Below, in pieces: positions 36,601-44,204 of a DNA stretch of 64,000 nucleotides (the first letter of the stretch is position 1; the number at the start of each line of letters is the position of its first letter). This DNA comes from DLAJ01 sp023663615. GTDB lineage: Bacteria > Bacillota > Clostridia > Lachnospirales > Lachnospiraceae. The position numbers and the translations under genes are program-made. The notes beneath the pieces are model-generated. The model was not told where the DNA came from and made no database searches. It saw only the letters and a list, made by a program, of their open reading frames with translations. The stretch is from assembly GCA_023663615.1 (NCBI GenBank), contig JAMPHA010000008.1:3747-67746 (forward strand), given 5' to 3'.

Positions 36601-38604
36601 CGCCGTCGTCACTTTTGTCTCAACATCTCTGCCGGATTCCTCCCACCCGGCCTTCCTCGCAAGCTCCAACGCGGTACAATATACGCGGTCCCGCCTTGCC
36701 GTCAGTTCCTTGACCCCTTTCCACATCTGCTGGATCTCATGAAAAGACAATTTCGTCTGATTCAACAGCGTAAAATGTTTATCCAGATCATGTTCATTAA
36801 ACAACACATAGCAGTCCGCCTGAATGTGCTCATCCCTGCCCGCGCGCCCTGCCTCCTGCACATAATTTTCAAGAGAATCCGAAATATCATAATGTATAAC
36901 GAGTCCGACGTCCTCCTTATCGACGCCCATGCCGAACGCGGAGGTCGCCACCATGATCTTCACTTCCCCCTTCTGGAACGCGTCCTGATTGGCGATCTTG
37001 TCCTCCGTCTGCATCTTCCCGTAAAATGCCCGCGCGCAAAAACCATCTCCGCAAAGCTTTTCCGCAATCTCCTCTACCCGTTTTGTCCGCGACGCATAGC
37101 AGATCGTCGGACAATCTTTCTGTTCGATCAAACTGCGCAGCGTCGTATATTTTTCTTCGTCATTACGGTATAACACTTCATAGCGCAGATTCGAACGCGC
37201 CGCGTTCGTCGTAAAAAGCGAAAGCTCCACGCCGAGCTGCTTCTGAAAATATTGCCTGATGTCGCTGATGACCTTCTGCTTCGCCGTCGCGGTAAAACAG
37301 GATACCGGAATGGCCGTCTGCTTTTTCTTTTGCAGCATGGCAATGAATTTCCCAATGTAGAGATAGTCCACTCGGAAATCCTGCCCCCACGCCGAAAAAC
37401 AATGCGCCTCGTCAATGACAAAACGCACCACATTCCTTCCCATCAGCATGCGTTCCACCGTCTTAGACCGCAGCGACTCCGGCGCGATATACAGCAAAGA
37501 GGCCGTTCCGTTTTCCACCCGTTCAATCGCTTCCATCCGTTCTACGGGATTGAGCAGTCCGTTGATCGTAACTGCATCCGCGATCCCCCGCTCTCTAAGG
37601 TGATCGACCTGATCCTTCATCAAAGACTGCAGCGGGGAGATCACAACAGTCAGTCCTTTTACGGTTTCCGCCGCAATGAGCGCCGGAAGCTGGAATGTCA
37701 GGGATTTTCCGCCGCCGGTCGGAAATACTGCCAATAGCGATTTCCCCTGAATTGCCGCCTCGACGGCACGCTCCTGCAACGGTTCCCCGTCATAGCTCCG
37801 AAAACTGTCATACCCGAATTTCTTTTTTAACTGTACGCGTGCGCTCAATGCAGACCTGCAATACGGGCATCCCTTTGCACACGGGCGGTTCCGCAGGTCC
37901 CGATATACCTCCTGCACCTTGGGATACCGCTTGATGACCCATGGGGAAAGCAGCGATTCCTTGTCGTCTGCGGCGATCGCCGCTATACAGTACGCAAGCT
38001 CGGTCGGCACCTCCGCCGCAAGTCTCTTAGTATCCGCATTTTCGCAGATTTTTCCCTTCAACTCCGCACGAATGAAATCCGACAGTTTGTTGGTCGGATC
38101 ATAAAATTTCAGGTAAGAGAATAATCCCTTAAAATGCTCATTTGTTTTCAGTAACTCAAAATAAACCCGCTTTCTTAGATCGCTCAGCTCCTCAAACGCG
38201 GAAACCTCGTCCAAAAACAGCTCCATCGACTTTTTGGCGTCGCTCAGCGGATTGTTCCATTCTTCTGTCTGGATTTTATCGTCTTTCAATAATTTGTGAT
38301 ATGGTTTTTTGGGAAAAAGAATCGGCGACCAGTACAAAGTATCAATCACATTGCTGATGCCCGCCGCCTTGACGGTATCCCCGATATACTTACAGTCAAA
38401 TTCCACAAGATTGTGTCCGCACGCAAACGCACAGCCGCGAATGAACTCAAGCAGTCCGCCCTCCGATGCCGAATGGAACTCTGCGCCGTTGACGGCACGA
38501 ACCGGCACGTCCGAAACGACTGCTCCGATGTCCATCACTTTTCCTGTCTTTGGACTGATCTCCGTGTCGATAAACGCAATCTTTTTCTCTGTCTGCTGTT
38601 CCAT
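33643..38604 (-). CDS. Exonuclease-RecQ-UvrD triple-fusion helicase
   Basis: 1653 residues in one chain. Residues 1-110 form a DnaQ-like 3'-5' exonuclease (FIDTEISPKTGKVMDIGAV, HNLVEFD). A RecQ superfamily 2 helicase follows: FPTGGGKS near 295, VIDEAHCFSAWGQDFR near 396, QEAGRAGRDE near 590. A helical/winged-helix RQC-like linker leads to a superfamily 1 UvrD helicase: AAGPGSGKT near 1097, LDEAQDMD near 1200, GDDDQNIYGFRG, STVHKAKGREFD near 1455, VGMTRAKKGL near 1495. One polypeptide could unwind and degrade DNA ends. A GTG three codons upstream (38613) is an alternative start. It stands alone, so a repair or defence role is inferred. Confidence 0.93.
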   Translation of the reverse strand: MEQQTEKKIAFIDTEISPKTGKVMDIGAVVSDVPVRAVNGAEFHSASEGGLLEFIRGCAFACGHNLVEFDCKYIGDTVKAAGISNVIDTLYWSPILFPKKPYHKLLKDDKIQTEEWNNPLSDAKKSMELFLDEVSAFEELSDLRKRVYFELLKTNEHFKGLFSYLKFYDPTNKLSDFIRAELKGKICENADTKRLAAEVPTELAYCIAAIAADDKESLLSPWVIKRYPKVQEVYRDLRNRPCAKGCPYCRSALSARVQLKKKFGYDSFRSYDGEPLQERAVEAAIQGKSLLAVFPTGGGKSLTFQLPALIAAETVKGLTVVISPLQSLMKDQVDHLRERGIADAVTINGLLNPVERMEAIERVENGTASLLYIAPESLRSKTVERMLMGRNVVRFVIDEAHCFSAWGQDFRVDYLYIGKFIAMLQKKKQTAIPVSCFTATAKQKVISDIRQYFQKQLGVELSLFTTNAARSNLRYEVLYRNDEEKYTTLRSLIEQKDCPTICYASRTKRVEEIAEKLCGDGFCARAFYGKMQTEDKIANQDAFQKGEVKIMVATSAFGMGVDKEDVGLVIHYDISDSLENYVQEAGRAGRDEHIQADCYVLFNEHDLDKHFTLLNQTKLSFHEIQQMWKGVKELTARRDRVYCTALELARKAGWEESGRDVETKVTTAIAALETAGYVEREQNCPRVYADSIRVKTAKDAEGMILGSKRFDEGQKQDALRIIKKLISCRSRAAADTGEAESRIDYIADSLGIKAQEVIEAVNLMKEEGILGNEMEMSVFIEAENLRAGARERELKKYLQVEEFLLKKIDQDGLRMDYKELNQEALDSGVETSTVQRLKLMKYFWLSRQYMDKPKEEIGGQALFLPHQDVGELSERFEKRKRICEFTLRYFLKRAGEAADIQRKRTNAAAEQQDREKEEDRKPNREYLEIPFSLMGLGRAYDEEPKWVEEPPVRQEEIAEALFYLSTTNVLRIEGGFLVLYNKMHIKRLEKDNKIQYKKADYAQLKGFYDGRIEQIHIVGEYANMMVHDYRTALTYVSDYFRMDYELFLQKYFQGARRSEITRSMTPALYRKLFEGLSEQQEEILKDDQSNVIVVAAGPGSGKTKLLVHKLASIINLEDTKQEQLLMLTFSRAAAAEFRTRLRNLLENNAVYIEMKTFHSYCFDLLGKVGSLDHSETVVHDATAMIRAGEAETDRITKTVLVLDEAQDMDAKEYELVRALMERNEEMRVIAVGDDDQNIYGFRGADSKYLKELSDLPGAHFYEMTENYRSCQKIVGMANLFARSMQHRLKRKDIYAASQEQGEVTVTKTRSYPEWTALDRIKETWRADGEETAAVLTVTNEQAYLMEALLRQQGYPARLIQSEETLRPWNLAELRFFVGQLGQGREPVIDDARWEAARKQFEKTYAESALLESCMELLKQFAEERKDRSKYFGDLQEYLEEVQLGDFYTIRQHEICISTVHKAKGREFDRVYLILDKLSEKPEEREQEMRKIYVGMTRAKKGLYVFHRGDCLYFANLVNGMRAQGIPYNFDGRWNPELGEIRLSLTQKDIWLDYSMDERRARQIACLRSGETLGWQEEGDGEKRRLFFSRQYKGETYRIAAASRDFMNAKYEVQCQKGYEIRQVKVQYVVWRRSKDGEKEGYVVLPLIEMRKKK

Positions 38605-38640
38605 TTTCTGCACCCGTCCCTTGCGCCGTCTTCCTTACCG

Positions 38641-38680
38641 TCTGCTTATCCGGCTTTCTCTTTTGCTAAGCGCATCTGCC
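38641..38680. repeat. Intergenic 40-bp repeat, copy 1
   Basis: TCTGCTTATCCGGCTTTCTC followed by TTTTGCTAAGCGCATCTGCC. It differs from copy 2 at 39458-39497 in two bases. Both copies flank the unknown gene at 38861-39355. Confidence 0.85.
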
Positions 38681-38860
38681 GCCCGCTTCCGCTTGCGCCC
38701 ATTCCGTCATCTAAACTCACAAGCACTCCAGCGTTCTATCGTCTGCTTCCAGACTGCTTGCTCGGTAATCACCTTTCTTATACGCTTATTATATCGGAAA
38801 TGTTCATGCAACGCAACTTGTCAATTTTTCGGGTGTCAATATCCTATTTTCTAAATTTTT

Positions 38861-39355
38861 TTAATAATAGAACCCTTCCTTCCGAAGCAGTTTTACAAAT
38901 TCAAACATCCTCTGTCCTTCTGTATGAAACGGAAAGGTGAAGGAAAAACCGATCTCTTTCTCCGTGCTTTGCAGGATGCGTTCCCGCAATTGCGTGATCG
39001 GCTGTCCCTCATGGTAATAATCGCTCAGAAATTCTTCTACGCCGTATGCCTCAAACGAATATTCCGCCAGCTTGTCATAGGAATAGGCAAGCGCTTCCTC
39101 CCGCTTCCGCTTCGTGGAAACGTCTATTCTGCCAAACTGGATCTCAATATCGCAATACCCTTTTACACTGATAACAGGAATCGGGTACGCGTTCCTGCGC
39201 CATCCGCCGTCCTCCCGCTTCTGATAATGCCCGTTAAACCATCCTGTTTCCAGCACAAACATCCGATGGGAGAGGGCAAGGTAAAGCTCGTTATGCTTCT
39301 TTTCCAAATGATCGTAAGCCGTGTTCAGTTCATTATGAAAGTCCGCGGATACCAT
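38861..39355 (-). CDS. Conserved-looking protein of unknown function
   Basis: 164 residues, soluble, no signal or membrane segment. I do not recognise the family. An N-terminal helix is rich in His/Glu/Lys (NELNTAYDHLEKKHNELYLALSHR), a beta-rich centre contains PIPVISVKGYCDIEIQFGRIDVSTKRKRE, and it ends in a helix (FEFVKLLRKEGFYY). GGAGG lies eight bases before the ATG, which supports a real gene. It sits alone between the giant helicase and the REC-alarmone synthetase, flanked by two copies of a 40-bp repeat. Confidence 0.7.
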   Translation of the reverse strand: MVSADFHNELNTAYDHLEKKHNELYLALSHRMFVLETGWFNGHYQKREDGGWRRNAYPIPVISVKGYCDIEIQFGRIDVSTKRKREEALAYSYDKLAEYSFEAYGVEEFLSDYYHEGQPITQLRERILQSTEKEIGFSFTFPFHTEGQRMFEFVKLLRKEGFYY

Positions 39356-39457
39356 GCACCTTACCTCCCCTCGCTCGATTTTTCACAGCACGGATCCTGC
39401 CGGTCCCAGCCTTTCCACGCCGGCGGTTTTGCTCCTTGCCGCTCGTCATTCTTATCA

Positions 39458-39497
39458 TCTGCTTATCCGGCTTTCTCCTTTGCTAAGCGCATCCGCC
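39458..39497. repeat. Intergenic 40-bp repeat, copy 2
   Basis: Matches 38641-38680 at 38 of 40 bases. The GATAAGCAGA-like end (minus strand) resembles the outer arms of the trpE leader palindrome. Confidence 0.85.
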
Positions 39498-39547
39498 GAT
39501 CGTCATTCCTTCGCTTCGGCAGAATCCCTATTCTCGGCTTGCCGCCG

Positions 39548-40648
39548 TCATTCTTCCGCCGCGGCAAGCCCCCTGCTCTCAACGCCGTCGTGCCGGTCGA
39601 TCTTGTCGCGAATGTCCTGCATCTCATAATCCAGCGTGCCGATGGAATCCGCGCAGCGTTTGAGCTGACGCATGATCTCGTCCGCGTTTTCCACGTCCTT
39701 TTTGTATTTCAGCTTATGCTCTAAGCTCGCCCAGAAATCCATGGCGATCGTACGGAACTGTAACTCCACCTTCATGTACTTTTTTTCTCTGGATAAAAAA
39801 ATAGGTACGCTCAGGATCAGATGCAGACTGCGGTAGCCGTTCGGCTTCGGTTCCCTGATGTAATCCTTTGCCTTTAGGACCGTGATGTCGTCCTGTCTGG
39901 CGATTAAGTCCGCCAGGCGGTAAATGTCGTCGGGAAACGAGCAGATGACGCGGATTCCCGCCACATCCGTCAAATACTCCGTGATATTTTCCAACGACAA
40001 CGCATAGCCTTTGCGCCGCAGTTTTCCGTAAATGCTCTCCGGCGACTTTAACCGGCTCTTGATCGCTTCAAACGGGTTCCGGTTATACTCCTGGGAAAAC
40101 TCCTCATTCAGCACCTTGAGCTTGGTCTCTACCTCCATGATCGCACAGCGGTACTGCATCATCAGATCGTTAAACGGTTCCGCCTCATTGAGCTTTTCCG
40201 CCTGAAACTCGATGATCTCATTCTGCTTTTTTAACGTCTCGGTCTGGCTTTCGACTTTCTGTTCCAGTTCCTTTTTGCAGCAAAACAGCTCGACGGTATT
40301 CCGCACTCTCCTGCGGACGACCGACGGGTCAAACGGCTTGTGAATAAAATCAAACACGCCCAGCTCAAAACAGCGCTTTTCCACTTCGGGCGCAAGGGAG
40401 CTCGTCACAATGAGCACCGGAATCTTCCCCAGCCAACCGTTCCGCTGCATCTGCTCCATCACGGCAAAGCCGTCCATATTCGGCATCTGCAGGTCCAAAA
40501 GCAGCGCCGCCGTATCCTCGGATGCTTTTAGCTTCTGTATTGCCTCTTCGCCGTCCGCCGCCGTTTCAATTTCGTATTCCTCTTCCAGCATATGACGCAG
40601 CAGCTCACGATTCACTTCCGCGTCATCGACAACTAGTATCCTTTGCAT
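39548..40648 (-). CDS. Response regulator fused to a small (p)ppGpp synthetase
   Basis: 366 residues. A receiver domain (1-120) has D8-D9, phosphoacceptor Asp52 (LLLDLQMPNMDG) and Lys104. A coiled coil (about 118-150) leads to a RelQ-like synthetase domain (about 160-330): YGKLRRKGYALS, ITEYLTDVAGIRVICSFPDDIYRLADLI, PNGYRSLHLI, VELQFRTIAMDFWASLEHKLKYKK. These match the ATP/GTP-binding and catalytic blocks of small alarmone synthetases; there is no HD hydrolase domain. Phosphorylation could thus set alarmone output. GAGGGG precedes the ATG. No kinase gene adjoins it. Confidence 0.92.
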   Translation of the reverse strand: MQRILVVDDAEVNRELLRHMLEEEYEIETAADGEEAIQKLKASEDTAALLLDLQMPNMDGFAVMEQMQRNGWLGKIPVLIVTSSLAPEVEKRCFELGVFDFIHKPFDPSVVRRRVRNTVELFCCKKELEQKVESQTETLKKQNEIIEFQAEKLNEAEPFNDLMMQYRCAIMEVETKLKVLNEEFSQEYNRNPFEAIKSRLKSPESIYGKLRRKGYALSLENITEYLTDVAGIRVICSFPDDIYRLADLIARQDDITVLKAKDYIREPKPNGYRSLHLILSVPIFLSREKKYMKVELQFRTIAMDFWASLEHKLKYKKDVENADEIMRQLKRCADSIGTLDYEMQDIRDKIDRHDGVESRGLAAAEE

Positions 40649-40721
40649 TGTTTCTTCCCCTCGGTTCAGGTTCTGTCATTGGGTTGTATGTCAGATTCAC
40701 GTCAGCCCGTTTTCGACATGA

Positions 40722-41645
40722 TTATAACATACTTAGGGCTGTGATTCTAGCTGATTTAGACAGATTTCGTCCGCATGTCGCAACACACTCTCCCATGCGC
40801 ACCCTCACCTCTCCCGCCGCGCTTTTCTCCCGCGTTCCTTTTGGGGAAATCCGAACCATATCTTTCTGGAGCAAAAGAAGAATCGTCGATCCCCCAAATT
40901 CAAAATATCCCTTCTCCGCACCTTGTTGAACATCGTTCAAGCTCAATCCTCTGTCGTGATTCCTGATCTTTCCGACCAGCAGCGCGCCAATCTCCATCTG
41001 CACCAAGGTCCCGAAACGTTCTGTCCGGAGCACCTGATATTCCCGGCTGTTCTGCACAAACACCGGGACTTCCCGCAATGCGATCGGTCTGACACAGTGC
41101 AGTCTGCCGGCAATTCTTTTTTCCGCAAGAATCTGTCCGCCCGCCGCATAACAGTAGCGGTGCTAGTCCGCCGGCGTCAGACGGAATACCAGCGCCGTCC
41201 CATCCCGAAACTGTTCCGCCAGCGCCCTATCTTCCAATAAGTCCTCCAACGAGAATCTTGCTGCCTTCACCGTCAATACCGTGGTATCCCGAATTTCTTC
41301 CACGCGTAACCATCCGTCGCACGGACTGACGAGCGCATTCTGTCCGCCCCGACAGGGCAGATCCGTTCGCTTTCTCGTAAAAAAATCATTGAAAGACGCA
41401 AATCCTTCCGGCGGAATTTCCACCCCTGTCATGTCAATCCCATGTTTCCGGATATAATAGGGAACAAGCCATTTTGAAGCGTATGACGAAAGATAACATC
41501 CCGCCATTCTCGATATGACGGGATGTACCAATCCTTTTAAGATCATTCTTCCAAGTGCGGTCCGATACAAAAAGTGCAGTGCGGGCGAATCGCCCGCCGC
41601 ATTGCACGAACTTGTAACCCTCGTTTGTGAAAATTTCTTTTTCAT
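40722..41645 (-). pseudogene. psd: Phosphatidylserine decarboxylase with in-frame amber stop
   Basis: One open frame of about 307 codons, broken only by TAG at 41163-41165. Both halves read as Psd. The first ends in ALVFRLTPAD; the second resumes with HRYCYAAGG and runs through GRLHCVRPIA, VGKIRNH and KGYFEFGGSTILLL, where Ser of GGST is the self-cleavage and pyruvoyl site. The amber replaces the Tyr expected in a DYHRY motif. GAGGG precedes the ATG. If intact, it decarboxylates phosphatidylserine to phosphatidylethanolamine, the step after the adjacent PssA. Nonsense mutation, sequence error or suppression are all possible. Confidence 0.85.
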
Positions 41646-41686
41646 TTCAATCCCTCATGTTATCCCAAACCGGTAAACCGTTTTTT

Positions 41687-41701
41687 TTGAACATCGTTCA
41701 A
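41687..41701. other. 15-base palindrome upstream of psd
   Basis: TTGAACATCGTTCAA lies about 40 bases before the psd start. The identical 15-mer recurs inside psd (40926-40940), and a one-base variant lies in copA (23571-23585). Possibly a protein-binding site, but the other copies are in coding sequence. Confidence 0.3.
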
Positions 41702-41766
41702 TCATATTTATCACAGATTCTGTTCTTTCGCAAAAATTCTCTTGATCGACATTGCTCTGCTTCTTT

Positions 41767-42408
41767 TTACACCATATCGCCGCCCATAAAAATCAATAGC
41801 CCGATTCCCTCTATGATACCGAGAAGGAGCAGCCCTATTTTCCCTACAATCCCCGGCTTTTTGATCTCAAAAGGCATGAGATACCCTGCGCCCATCACGA
41901 TTAGGAGAATCGGAAAACAAATTCTTGTTCTGCATATCTGTTCTTCATATAGCAGGAAGATCAGCGGCAGCATCACGGCAATAACCGTTACCGGAACGCC
42001 TAAATAGCTTTTGCGCCTCTCCTGCGTCTGCTTCTGCCGCTCCTCTTCAAGCACATTAAAATATGCCAGCCGGATGAGCGCGCAGAGCACGAATACGGCG
42101 GCGACGATCCCGATCCATACATGTTCGTCCGAGATTTTATAAATAAACATGGCAGGCAGCACGCCGAAACTAATGAGGTCGCTGAGCGAATCAATCTGAA
42201 TTCCGAACCGCTTTTCCTGCTCGTTTCTTACCTTGGTGGACGCGACCGTGCCGTCAAACATATCGCAGACGCCGGCAGCCATCAGGCAAAATACCGCGCC
42301 CCAGTAGTCCCTGTGCATCACTCTCAAAATGCCTAAAAATGCCGACAGCATGCCGCCGTATGTCAGGATGACCGTATAATCATAATATCCGAGTGGTTTT
42401 TTCTTCAT
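41767..42408 (-). CDS. pssA: CDP-diacylglycerol-serine O-phosphatidyltransferase
   Basis: 213 residues, an integral membrane enzyme with about six helices. The CDP-alcohol phosphotransferase signature is present as CDMFDGTVASTK..FGIQIDSLSD, with the acidic residues aligned, though the usual Ala-Arg pair is changed. It makes phosphatidylserine from CDP-DAG and serine, feeding the Psd gene downstream. The ATG at 42408 starts the conserved part; the long in-frame extension upstream is repeat-rich and not protein-like. The gap from 42409 to 42560 contains TCTGCTCCGACC in two copies. Confidence 0.93.
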   Translation of the reverse strand: MKKKPLGYYDYTVILTYGGMLSAFLGILRVMHRDYWGAVFCLMAAGVCDMFDGTVASTKVRNEQEKRFGIQIDSLSDLISFGVLPAMFIYKISDEHVWIGIVAAVFVLCALIRLAYFNVLEEERQKQTQERRKSYLGVPVTVIAVMLPLIFLLYEEQICRTRICFPILLIVMGAGYLMPFEIKKPGIVGKIGLLLLGIIEGIGLLIFMGGDMV

Positions 42409-42560
42409 CGTAATCTTCACGCCCTTCTGTAATCTGTCTGTTTGTGTCTGCCTATGCCTGTGCCGCTTCGTTTTATCTGTCCCGTCCGCTTTGTTCTGTC
42501 TGCTCCGACCCGTTCCGTCTGCTCCGACCTGTCCCTGCTCTTTCTTTGTTTTCCCCGCCC

Positions 42561-43205
42561 CTAGCCGATCAGCCCGAAGCCGATGCTGTACGCCAAAATG
42601 CACCAAGGTTTTCCCAACAAAATAATCCATATAAATTTTTTGCTGTTCATTTTCATCAGTCCGGAAAAATAGCACAAAAAGTCGTCAGGAAACAACGGAA
42701 GCAATGTTGCGGCAAACAAGAACCATCCATACGATCTGCTCCTTTCCACCCGTTCGCTCCACTTTTCATATTGCTTTTGCGGAAACAGGGAAACCACAAT
42801 GCTTTTTCCGTACTTTTTTGCCAAAAAATAAGCGGCAATCGAGCCGAGACTGATGCCGATATAATTGCACCAAAATCCCGTCACCGTTCCGAACGCGAGC
42901 GCGCCCGCCGCACATCCCAGATACCCCGGCAGAACCGGAAACACTACTTGCAGCGCCTGAAACAGCGTCAGCATGAGCGGCGCGGCGATCCCGAAGTTCT
43001 GCATGTAGTTTTGCAGTGATTCGACCGAGTCGATCCGCTGGTTGAACAATTGTTTTACGACAAGCAGGATCACGACCGCAAAGCCGACGATCACCCCTAT
43101 CTCTATTTTGCGGACAGCGCTGCTTTTTTCCCCCGTCATCCCGTCCGTTTCCGGCAGATTCCTTTTTCCGCTCTCCTCTCCCACCGGCTCTCCTCTGTTT
43201 TTCAT
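42561..43205 (-). CDS. VTT-domain membrane protein (TVP38/TMEM64/DedA-like)
   Basis: 214 residues with a first helix near 35-55, then a SNARE-associated (VTT) domain. LPGYLGCAAGALAFG, NYIGISLGSIAAYFLAKKYG and LLPLFPDDFLCYFSG are typical of the TVP38 family. DedA/VTT proteins are linked to lipid-carrier and phospholipid recycling across membranes. GGAGG lies five bases before the ATG, which overlaps the PAP2 stop as ATGA. It sits between PAP2 and pssA, which fits a role in envelope lipid handling. Confidence 0.9.
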   Translation of the reverse strand: MKNRGEPVGEESGKRNLPETDGMTGEKSSAVRKIEIGVIVGFAVVILLVVKQLFNQRIDSVESLQNYMQNFGIAAPLMLTLFQALQVVFPVLPGYLGCAAGALAFGTVTGFWCNYIGISLGSIAAYFLAKKYGKSIVVSLFPQKQYEKWSERVERSRSYGWFLFAATLLPLFPDDFLCYFSGLMKMNSKKFIWIILLGKPWCILAYSIGFGLIG

Positions 43206-43885
43206 CCTGTCCTCCACTTTCCGCCCGCCTTCTCATACAACGCCGTTACCTTATCGGCATACCATGCGGCAAACCCGCTCTTTCCGGCGAAAAAATAACT
43301 TCCCTCCGCCAACAGCACGCCCGCAATCACGTCCGCGATCACATGCTGCTTCGTCGTCAGCGTGGACACGCAGATGCTGACCGCGATCAACACGGACACT
43401 CCCTTATACCACTTCGGTATCTTTTCATTTCCACGCGCCGCGATCACACAGAACCAGCTCGTCAGACAATGGATTGACGGAAACAGATTATCCGCCGCAT
43501 CGACCCGATACAGCAGGCGCATCCATTCCTCCCCCAGGGAATGCCCTTCGATGACCGGTCTGACATTCGTTGTCGGAAATAATAAAAAACAAAACAGACA
43601 AACCAATTTTGCCAGAATGTCCGCTCCCATAAAGCGAAACGCTTTCTCTTTTTCCTGTCTGCATCCGATCGCATAATTCACGATCCAAAACAGATAACAG
43701 CCCCAATAGATCACAATGGTCCATGGCAGAAACGGAATCTTTTCCTCCATGCGATTCGTCAGATCATAATGAAGCCGCTCCGCCGTCAGCGCCCTTGCGC
43801 CGTAATACACAAGACAGTTCAGCGTGACCGTAAAGAAAACTGCCATCCACATGATCTGCGGCACGATCTGAATCTTCTTTTTCAT
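43202..43885 (-). CDS. PAP2-family membrane phosphatase
   Basis: 227 residues, about six helices. The C-terminal half has the PAP2 catalytic pair FPSIHCLTSW (PSxH) and STLTTKQHVIADVIAG (final His/Asp). The N-terminal KxxxxxxRP box is present in part (NVRPVIEG). The layout resembles PAP2 proteins acting on lipid phosphates such as undecaprenyl or phosphatidyl phosphates. First gene of the VTT-pssA-psd operon. A BceR-like operator block lies about 250 bases upstream, so peptide-antibiotic stress may induce it. Confidence 0.9.
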   Translation of the reverse strand: MKKKIQIVPQIMWMAVFFTVTLNCLVYYGARALTAERLHYDLTNRMEEKIPFLPWTIVIYWGCYLFWIVNYAIGCRQEKEKAFRFMGADILAKLVCLFCFLLFPTTNVRPVIEGHSLGEEWMRLLYRVDAADNLFPSIHCLTSWFCVIAARGNEKIPKWYKGVSVLIAVSICVSTLTTKQHVIADVIAGVLLAEGSYFFAGKSGFAAWYADKVTALYEKAGGKWRTG

Positions 43886-44135
43886 ATCCGTCTCCCCTGT
43901 TCATGATCTGTTGTATATCCTAGCGGTTCCGGGTTAAGAAAGCGGTAAAGAAAAACGGAAAGAAAACGTTAAGATTTACTTTCCCGCTGCACTCATGATA
44001 GAACATGATAAACCGCAATTTTTAATATTTCTCTAACGAAACATGAAAAAATCATTAAGGTTTTCTTAGGGAACGTCCGCTATCCGTCATCCGGCACCGC
44101 CATCTGTCACCATCATAAAAAAACACGACCCGGAA

Positions 44136-44187
44136 GCGCCATAGAATCGGCTTACAATTCGCCCGCGCGCGCTTACAGTTTTGTAAG
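44136..44187 (-). promoter_or_regulatory. BceR-type operator block upstream of the PAP2-pssA operon
   Basis: Contains the same 16-base palindrome CTTACAAAACTGTAAG (44172-44187) as the block before bceAB, with a second TGTAAG 21 bases on. About 45 of 52 bases match 2728-2779. It lies between the end of aspS and the PAP2 start, oriented towards PAP2. The remaining 250 bases (43886-44135) are AT-rich leader with no gene that I can see. Confidence 0.65.
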
Positions 44188-44204
44188 CCCTCCCGGACTG
44201 ACAC

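Noticed and set aside
41687..41701. LexA (SOS) box at TTGAACATCGTTCAA
   Set aside because: Gram-positive LexA sites have GAAC-N4-GTTC. This has three bases in the centre, and other copies lie inside coding sequence.
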